DNA from: Spizellomyces sp. 'palustris'
Lineage: Eukaryota; Chytridiomycota; Chytridiomycetes; Spizellomycetales; Spizellomycetaceae
Reading direction: 5' to 3'
Length of the DNA stretch: 64,000 nt
Assembly (NCBI GenBank): GCA_006535965.1
Contig: QEAR01000038.1
Span: forward strand, 121,491-185,490
This document shows, in pieces, positions 57,214 through 64,000 of the stretch. The first letter of the stretch is position 1. Each line of letters begins with the position of its first letter. A program made the translations under genes and the position numbers. The notes beneath the pieces were generated by a model. It saw only the letters and a list, made by a program, of their open reading frames with translations, searched no databases and was not told the origin of the DNA.

Positions 57214-60007
57214 ATGAAGTTTTCTCATTCAATACAGCTCAATGCGTCTCCTGAATGGCAGGAAAATTATCTGTATGTTACATGTAATGATTTATCTTCT
57301 TGACGGCTTCTGACTTGGTCACTTGTGCTCTTGCAATAGTGCTTACTCACAGCTGAAAAAAACCATCTATGCTATCGAAAAGGCAATGCTGGGAGTAAGT
57401 CGGCTCCCAGCATCTCCCGACGATATTGAAGCAGGCGAAGGGGAAACACCTCTGCTCATCGACGAACATCGGCCGCTTTTGGTACAGCTTTCTGCGGAAG
57501 AGGGAAATGCTTTTTTCCAACGCGCTCTAGACGAGCAGCTGGAAAAAATATCAAGCTTTTACTCGCGGAAGGAAAGAGAGCTATTTGCCGAAGTTGAGGC
57601 ACTTCAGGCGGATGTGGCGGGTGTCGAGCATGATGAGGAACTGTGGGATGGCCCGTTGGCGCACGCCGTTGTCGTTGAAGAGCCACCTTCTGAACAGCCT
57701 TCGACATCTTCGGCATCCCCCACCCGTGGCACGTGGCCCCGGAGATGGAATTCAGTTCCTCGTCCTGCTATCGACGAAGTGGGAGGCTCCGCTTCCATTG
57801 AGCATGTGTCATCTCTCGTATGGTCACTCAAGTCGTTAAAAGGGGTGCGAAACAAGTTTACCAAGCGTGCAACGGATTTGTTCATTGCTCTTTGTGAGCT
57901 CAAGGATTACGTGGAGCTAAACTACACGGGTTTCAGCAAAATCCTGAAAAAATACGATAAAGTGACGGCAAATAAGCTGCGTCGACAGTATATGGCGACA
58001 AAAGTGGACATGGCGCTCCCGTTCCGCCTTCAGACAAAGGATGGGCTTAATCAAATGATCGATAGAGTTGTTGGCATATATGCTAGAATACATACGGACG
58101 GCAAATTGGGGCTTGCACTGACGGAGCTGAAAGGATATCTACGGGAACGCATCATCTGGGAGAGGAACACAATATGGAAAGATATGATCGAGCAAGAACG
58201 TAGGCGGGAGACGATTGGTCTGCGTCCAAAAGCCGCGGTGGCCAAAGAAGAGGAAGTAAAGAAGAGAGAGATAACAATATGTGGCCGCAAGCTCTCAATA
58301 CCGCCCATTTCAACACAGCTGCTCAAAATTTTTGTTTGCGTTGCCGTGTTTATCCTCTTCCTCCTCTATCCTTCTTTTGAAACACTTGAACAACGATACT
58401 GTTTCGCAATCTTGATATTTGCGTCGATGCTTTGGGCATCCGAGGTGAGAACGGGGTCCCTTTGCACTCTTTCATGTTTGAGTCACACTCATGAATTGTG
58501 CTGTTAGGCTCTCCCATTGTTTATTACCGCCATCCTTGTTCCCTTCCTAGTTGTCATCTTTCGAGTACTGCGTGTTTCCACGACTGGACCTAACGGTCAC
58601 ACCGAGTACCATCGGCTCCCCGCAAAAGACGCCGCCAAAAAGATCTTCTCTGATATGTTCGGTCCCGTGGTTATGTTACTGCTGGGAGGATTCTCCCTCG
58701 CTGCTGCATTGAGCAAGCATAATATTGCCAAAGGACTGGCATCCTTTGTGCTTGGAAAGGCTGGTAGCAAACCGCAATGGGTATTGCTAGCCAACATGTT
58801 CGTCAGCACTTTTGCCAGCATGTGGATTTCAAATGTGGCTGCTCCTGTGCTCTGCTTCTCCTTGATTACGGTAGGTCGAATTCTTTGATGATTTGCTCAA
58901 TCACAGGGCGGCTAACCGCTCCTTGGAACGACTACTAGCCGATTCTCCGCAACCTGCCGCAAAAGTCCCCATACGCACGTTGTTTGATCATGGGAATTGC
59001 CATGGCAGCTAACGTCGGCGGCATGGCCTCGCCTATCTCTTCACCCCAAAACATTATTGCTATCGGCACCATGGATCCAGAGCCATCATGGCTAGAGTGG
59101 TTTTCGGTGGCTCTCCCTGTCGTCATCACCATTGACTTGATCATCTGGGCGCTTCTCTTGTTTTTGTACAAGCCATCGCCGCAAGAAGGTGCTGCACCGC
59201 CGGAATTGTTTGGACATTCGTACTTTGCGGAGCATCCATTGACTCGAAGTCAGTGGTACATTATCGCTGTGTCCATTTTGACCATTATTCTATGGTGTAC
59301 CGAGAGCGCTATGGAAGGCGTTGTCGGAGATATGGGGGTGATTGCGATTTTCCCCATTATTGCGTTTTACGGGACTGGCATGCTGACGAAGGACGACTGG
59401 AACAGTATGTTGTGGTCTGGTAAGTCAGAGAGACGAGAAGCGGCTGTCACATCCTCATGCTGACCACGTGTATGCTGCCAACAGTTGTCATGCTTGCGAT
59501 GGGAGGGATTGCTTTGGGCAAAGCCGTTGATTCCAGCGGCCTTTTAGCCGAGATTGCCAATGGACTTACGCCACATTTAGAAGGCTTATCCCCATTCGCT
59601 TGCCTGGCCCTATTCTCCGGACTTGTTCTTGTGGTCACTACATTCATCAGTCATACGGTGGGAGCGTTGATTATTCTTCCCATTATTTTGAAGGTTGGGT
59701 CCAGTCTACCCGAGCCGCGACCGAATACCATGGTTATGGCTGCTGGTAAGTGACCATCTATTCAATGGGGTGAATATCTTGCCTCCTGCTAATTTCCCTT
59801 TTTGTAGCATTAATGTGCTCTGGTGCCATGGGTCTTCCCGTCTCATCCTTTCCAAACATGAATGCCATTTCCTTGGAGGACCGAACGGGTACGCCTTGGG
59901 TGCATGTCAGCGATTTTCTGCGAGTTGGTATACCATCGTCGTTCGTTGCTTGGGTTGTTATTTTAACGATTGGATATCCCATCATGGGTGTCCTGGGTAT
60001 CCGGTAA
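57214..60007 (+). CDS. SPX-domain low-affinity phosphate transporter (Pho87/Pho90/Pho91 type)
   Basis: Six exons (57214-57272, 57340-58444, 58508-58870, 58939-59419, 59485-59745, 59808-60007) give 822 residues. The SPX domain covers about 1-240: MKFSHSIQLNASPEWQENYL, AYSQLKKTIYAIE, FFQRALDEQLEKISSFYSRK, ALCELKDYVELNYTGFSKIL, KKYDKV. It binds inositol pyrophosphates and reports phosphate status. The rest is an SLC13/DASS-type permease with about 10-12 membrane segments: FITAILVPFLVVIFRVLRV, NVGGMASPISSPQNIIAIGT (the substrate and sodium-site motif), SHTVGALIILPIIL and GLPVSSFPNMNAI. Yeast Pho87 and Pho90 are plasma-membrane and Pho91 is vacuolar; sequence by eye does not decide which this resembles. 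All splice joins keep frame. Confidence 0.92.
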
Positions 60008-60538
60008 CCCTGAACTAGTGATAAAGAAAAAAAAGTCGGTTTACCTCCTTTAATAGGACTCTAAGCTTGTTGTTGTGGTCATGTAGCCATTGTAGATGGT
60101 GGATCGCAAACATTTCGGAAGTTTGAACTGACGCTTGACAGAATTTCATAAATATATGACTCGGCACCTTGTTTTGGTCTTGGTTTTGCTGAATAGAACC
60201 GTAAACATGCGGACGTGATCATGTATCTTTAATCGAATGTAGTGCACTATGTCACCGATCATTCCTACACGCAGCCGCGACCACAGAGTCGTCACTGGCA
60301 AAGTTACGTGTGCACGATTCAAGGTAGGACGTCTACCGCACTTGCCCAATCGTTGCATGCCCAATAGTCACATGCATGGGACGACATTACTCCCAATTCT
60401 GCTGGGCAGCCCGAGCTACCAGAATTCTAGACTCAGACGCAAATGTAGATACACGGGCATCCTTCAGAACCAGCAGATGCGCTAGACTAGTTTGTATAGT
60501 ATCGTTCCTCTATGTGAAATACATTCCTTAAACCTCCT

Positions 60539-60829
60539 TTACCCTAATCCTAACCTCATATGGTTCTTCGGGGTCGCTGGATACCAAAGTCTCGGTTTCT
60601 GAAATATTGCAAAAACCTTTTCTATCGTTTGATACACATCCGTAGCAGCCTTTTGACAGGCTGTCGCGGGGACATGAGGTCTTTCGCTCGCAACCTCATA
60701 CATGATCGAGCCCAATTTTGCCATTGCTGATCCAACCATATCCCGAATGTTGAGTGAGTCCCTACCACTACGGATATCCGGAAATTCCAGAGAGAAGACC
60801 TCGGAGGAAGCCATCTGTGGCCATACCAT
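60539..60829 (-). CDS. Hypothetical small protein, weak evidence
   Basis: A 96-codon ATG-started frame. The middle (SLNIRDMVGSAMAKLGSIMY, then ATACQKAATDVYQTIEKVFA) looks like amphipathic helices and is compositionally protein-like. I do not recognise it. It could be one exon of a larger gene or a gene remnant. Confidence 0.25.
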   Translation of the reverse strand: MVWPQMASSEVFSLEFPDIRSGRDSLNIRDMVGSAMAKLGSIMYEVASERPHVPATACQKAATDVYQTIEKVFAIFQKPRLWYPATPKNHMRLGLG

Positions 60830-61172
60830 ATGCTCAGATTGTGATATCTGGGAACTCTCCCTTCATCTCCAGCCATACCCACGGGATCCCATGGCGGTCT
60901 GAATGTTGGGAATGAGAAAAAAAGTTAGGAAGAATGAGAATGTTTGATGGTTGTTTGACAAGCAAAAGTATATGTCATGTCATAGAAGCACCGCACTTGA
61001 CCAACGCAGTATCACGAACAGTTGACAAGTGGATATCATAGCGGTTACAAAGCACTGATGCCAAAACGGGTACAAAGACAGCTTACGGGGGCTCTTGCAC
61101 CAGCATACCTAACCCTAACCACGTCTTTTGCAATGTGCATTGCGATCCGAAACACGAATAAATCAAAAAGCC

Positions 61173-61178
61173 AAAAAA
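61173..61178 (-). terminator. RNA polymerase III terminator, T6
   Basis: Six T on the minus strand, 25 bases after the 3' end of tRNA-Val, the expected pol III stop signal. Confidence 0.65.
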
Positions 61179-61202
61179 TAATGCTTTGAAATTATATGAA
61201 AG

Positions 61203-61274
61203 TACTCGCACTCAGGATCGAACTGAGGACCTTCGCCGTGTGAAGGCGACGTTATACCACTAAACCATGCGAGC
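61203..61274 (-). tRNA. tRNA-Val (anticodon CAC)
   Basis: 72 nt and intronless. The acceptor stem is GCTCGCA with TGCGAGT (one G-T pair); the D arm holds GTTTAGTGGTATAAC; the anticodon stem TCGCC/GGCGA closes the loop TTCACAC (anticodon CAC); the T arm is CTCAG-TTCGATC-CTGAG; the discriminator base is A. Box A (TGGTTTAGTGG) and box B (GTTCGATCC) are intact and no CCA is encoded. All stems pair, so the gene looks functional. Confidence 0.93.
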
Positions 61275-61839
61275 GCTGACGAGTAAAGACGCGCTCAATT
61301 ACATGTCCTAACTATACTTGCAGCACTTACAAAATATCTCATCAATTGATTCGCCAATGTCTCATATCTTGTTACAACTCATGTCGATCTATTCACCAGA
61401 CAAGCGGTTCGAATTGGAATTATATGGTTAAATGGATGGCGTATGAAATACTAGCCAAATACGTATAACTGGAATCGAATCGTCAGGGCGGAGCTTGACA
61501 GGTGAAGTCATTCGTCCGGATAGAAGATATCTGCTTCCATGAAAATACAATTAAGTAATGTAGGGTTAGGTTATCAGTAACGGAAGCGGCGCAACTGAGC
61601 GCCAACCGGATCAACGACCGCGTATGAAGGTTTTTGCGGTTGGGAGGAGCGTCGGTTGGGAGAGAAGCGTTGCCGATCGACCGATTGCCGTCCGCGCCGA
61701 ATGAAGCGGCCTAATTATTTTGATAAATGAATATGTACAAAGCGAGATGGCAAAGTTGTTAGATCCTCAAAATGATGCTGGACGACTGGCTTGACAGCCT
61801 TCTTAACGAACAATCAACGACACTCTTGATATATTCAAA
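61275..61839. other. Intergenic, 565 bases, no gene seen
   Basis: It lies between tRNA-Val and the 3' end of the MFS gene. It contains a GC-richer patch (61580-61710) without a coding frame. Confidence 0.4.
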
Positions 61840-63738
61840 TCAGGCCATATATGCCCCTTTTTTCCGCCGCCACACTATAGTCCGAACGCCCTTTGTCGCA
61901 CTGTCTAGACCTTTCCAATCCCACCTGCTTGCCCTCAGCCAGATCCCAATCATCACCAAAGAACTACAGCCCAAAAAAGCCAGGCCCAACCATAATAAGG
62001 GATTCCAAGAAATACCTCTATAAACGGCCCCACTAGCTAATGTAAATATAGCCGCAGCGATGGCTATTACTGTTTCATTCAGTCCTTGTATCGTAGTTAA
62101 TTCTTTGCTTGTACTGCAGAGAGTTGTGATGAGTGCGGAGGCGGTAATGTACGCAAAGTTCCAACCAAGCCCGACAAAAGTTTCACCGATAAAGTAGATG
62201 GCAAGGGTCTGGCCGCCGAGTAGCGTACCTGTACCCGTGCAATAAAGCGGAGAAAATTCAGCAAGTTGAGCCAACACGACTCAAATGAGTCCCCTAAACC
62301 GTACCTGCACCAATCATCAAAAAGCCAAATCCAAGAGCAATCATCCTCATCGTGCCCACCTTCTCAATAAGGTATCCGGTGAAAAGCGATGGCGCAAACA
62401 TTCCCAAAATGTGACTCATTAGAACGTTTGCCTGGTCTTGGAATGTGTAGTTATTGTCGAGCATGGATACTGCCGATGGAGAGATTAAGTGACCAGTACC
62501 CGGCGTAAACATCTCTTACGTGGCTGCGACTTACGTGGTACTGGTGCCATAAAAAGCACCATGATCATGTACGAAACTTTGCAATACAGTCTATGAGATT
62601 GTGTCGATGTTTTTCATATTGTGGTCAGCATGGCGTACCTGTTCCAGCAATCAGAGCAATCTGAGAGTTTGCATTTCGAAGGAAACCGCGGACGATCCTC
62701 CATCGTGTTTCTTCCTCCGTGGATGCTACCACGCCCTCTGTTGGCGGTTTGATTGTCACCTCGCTTCTCCGTGGTGGAAAGCGCTTCATAATGAGCATAA
62801 ATATTAGCCAAGATGGTACAATCTTCGACAACTCTTAACATACCTACAATTAACAGAATAACCATCATCATAAGGGCACTCAGACCTCCCATGACTACAT
62901 ATGCGCCACCATATTGAACAGAATGGATTGTATGTTCGGTATATTTTGCAATGTTGGGTCCTACAACGGCGCCCAGAGCAGCCCCGCCAACAATAACGGA
63001 GAGGGCACGGGATATATATTCAGGTGGCGACAGGGTTTTCGCCGTGTATCTGAGGAGCTAATAGACTCCATATTTTAGGAATGCAGAAGAAGAGACGGGA
63101 TCGTCAATATAGGGTCTTACTTGAGTACCAGCCATGAACGCGCCTTGTAAAAACAGCGCAGTGCAAAGTAAGGGAAAGGACCCAATATACAAGGCCACAA
63201 ACGCCACAACTGCCCCAACAAGACCAGTAAAGCTCGCCAACAAAAAGGACCACCGCATACCAACGCTGAAACCGATCACATTATACATTAGAGATGTTAG
63301 CAGGTCGATACATTGAAGCCATGTATTCACTCTACCGTTCGCCAAATAGCGACAATGGAAATGAAGCAAGAATGGTTCCAAAGGACATGAAGCCCAAGGG
63401 AATGGTTGATAACTGATCATTCCCGATCAACTTTTTGGCAATGACCACGGTAGCTTTGAAAATAGATGGTCAGTTCTTAAGTTGGTACGTACATCCTTGC
63501 TAGTCAGGGACATACCAGAGACGTGAATAAATTGGACAATATATCCCAGCGCCCAAGCAAAAGCCACACAGCCAATATTCCAATAGAACCATCGACGGAC
63601 AAATTTCGCATCCTCGTCTACTGCTGTGGGCTCTACAGCGTCCTTAGGTCCAATGGTGCAAGCATCATCTGCAAGCTCAATTGCATATGTCTGCACATCG
63701 GGCCCGCTTACTGTACTGTCACCCTGAGAGTTGGCCAT
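61840..63738 (-). CDS. Major facilitator superfamily transporter
   Basis: Eight exons (63738-63516, 63453-63336, 63265-63121, 63057-62848, 62783-62639, 62576-62535, 62469-62305, 62228-61840) give 478 residues. After a 60-residue cytosolic N-terminus come about 12 membrane segments: YWNIGCVAFAWALGYIVQF, WSFLLASFTGLVGAVVAFVA, SVIVGGAALGAVVGPNIAKY, MVLFMAPVPLSM, HILGMFAPSLFTGYLIEKVG, MRMIALGFGFLMIGAGTLLG and VFVGLGW-type turns near the end. Loop motifs such as TLSPPEYISRAL and GYLIEKVG(T) are typical of drug or small-molecule MFS exporters. The substrate is not evident. One exon is only 42 nt. Donor and acceptor choices around exons 5-6 are the ones that keep frame and membrane topology; this is the least certain part. 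Confidence 0.75.
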
Positions 63739-64000
63739 GGCTCTCGTAAAAGGTCTCCTTTGCTCCTCGTCCCGAGATATCAAGCATCCTTTTGGGTGTT
63801 GAGGCAAACGATCGTTTCGGGAATCAGTAGCGTTTCAATTGGCTAAGCCAGGATGAGTCATTTGTGGGTAATGTCAGAAACTTTATTCTTAAGTATTAGC
63901 AATAACAAATGTCACACACAATACACCAGTGTGGATTGAACCACTGGGCCGGCGACCTGAAAAGCGGTTGGTCTAACCGGGTAACTAGTGCCCACCACCA
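63739..64000. other. Upstream region of the MFS gene and right edge
   Basis: It contains the MFS promoter on the minus strand and, at 63920-63995, a sequence that looks like a degenerate tRNA on the minus strand: an acceptor-like GCACTAG opposite CTGGTGT, and GGTTCAATCC like a box B. The anticodon and T stems do not close properly, so it is not called as a tRNA gene. Confidence 0.3.

Larger units (their letters stand above)
60008..61202. other. Intergenic, 1,195 bases, with one weak minus-strand frame
   Basis: Mostly AT-rich sequence without coding character, except the frame at 60539-60829. Short CCTAA-type runs at 60541 and 61109 resemble telomeric repeats but are too short and irregular. 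Confidence 0.4.

Noticed and set aside
61109-61121. CCTAACCCTAACC, resembling fungal telomere repeat
   Set aside because: Only two units in the middle of a gene-dense region, with ordinary genes on both sides. Not a telomere.

Overview
The window reads as a chromosome segment of a fungus, most probably a chytrid (Chytridiomycota). Genes are densely packed on both strands and almost all are interrupted by short spliceosomal introns, 39 to 126 nt in my models, with GT..AG ends and one GC..AG. Codon use is mixed, and there are no operons or Shine-Dalgarno sites. The gene set is a fungal housekeeping one (Utp4, Mtr4, Bta1, an Ssk2-type MAP3K, a Pho87/90/91-type SPX transporter, an adrenodoxin-type ferredoxin). 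It also has features associated with early-diverging fungi or animals (FAM72, MIT plus RasGEF, kelch-TM-SH3). The species cannot be named from the sequence alone. All exon chains were joined by eye; for every complete spliced model I checked that exon lengths add up to a whole number of codons.

Layout, left to right. 1-5 kb: an F-box protein running off the left edge (-), a small coiled-coil protein (+), a disordered coiled-coil protein (-) and an MGNC-starting, probably N-acylated protein (+). 5-9.6 kb: an Mdm1/SNX13/14/25-type protein (-) with TM, PXA, RGS, PX and nexin-C regions. 10.2-13 kb: the betaine-lipid synthase Bta1 (-). 14-20.5 kb: an AlkB-like dioxygenase, a kelch-TM-SH3 surface protein and a single-pass protein with two PPAY motifs, all on +. 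20.8-23.9 kb: Utp4 (-). 24.4-34.2 kb: two RasGEFs on the minus strand (MIT-RasGEF; Cys-rich/REM/RasGEF) flanking a plus-strand FAM72 gene. 35.5-36.3 kb: an Hsp20 gene with heat-shock elements and a TATA box. 36.8-43.3 kb: a 2,022-residue Ssk2/MEKK4-type MAP3K with an N-terminal BRCT domain.

43.7-49.8 kb: mitochondrial ferredoxin (-), a two-LIM protein (+) and the exosome helicase Mtr4 (-). 50.7-54.5 kb: an F-box/LRR protein, an RS/KE-rich FAM133-like protein and an isochorismatase-fold hydrolase (+). 54.9-56.7 kb: an Ig-like protein (-) and a secreted HNH-type nuclease whose catalytic motif sits on a 15-nt microexon (+). 57.2-60 kb: the SPX/SLC13 phosphate transporter (+). 61.2 kb: tRNA-Val(CAC) (-). 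61.8-63.7 kb: an eight-exon MFS transporter (-). A degenerate tRNA-like sequence touches the right edge.

Themes. Membrane lipid and phosphate: Bta1 makes a phosphorus-free lipid and the SPX transporter imports phosphate. Ras and stress signalling: two RasGEFs, a HOG-type MAP3K, a kelch-SH3 surface protein and a likely Nedd4-ligase adaptor. RNA: Utp4 (small-subunit processome) and Mtr4 (nuclear exosome). These links are inferred from family knowledge; neighbouring genes have separate promoters and need not be co-regulated. I see no CRISPR array, no transposon and no viral gene.
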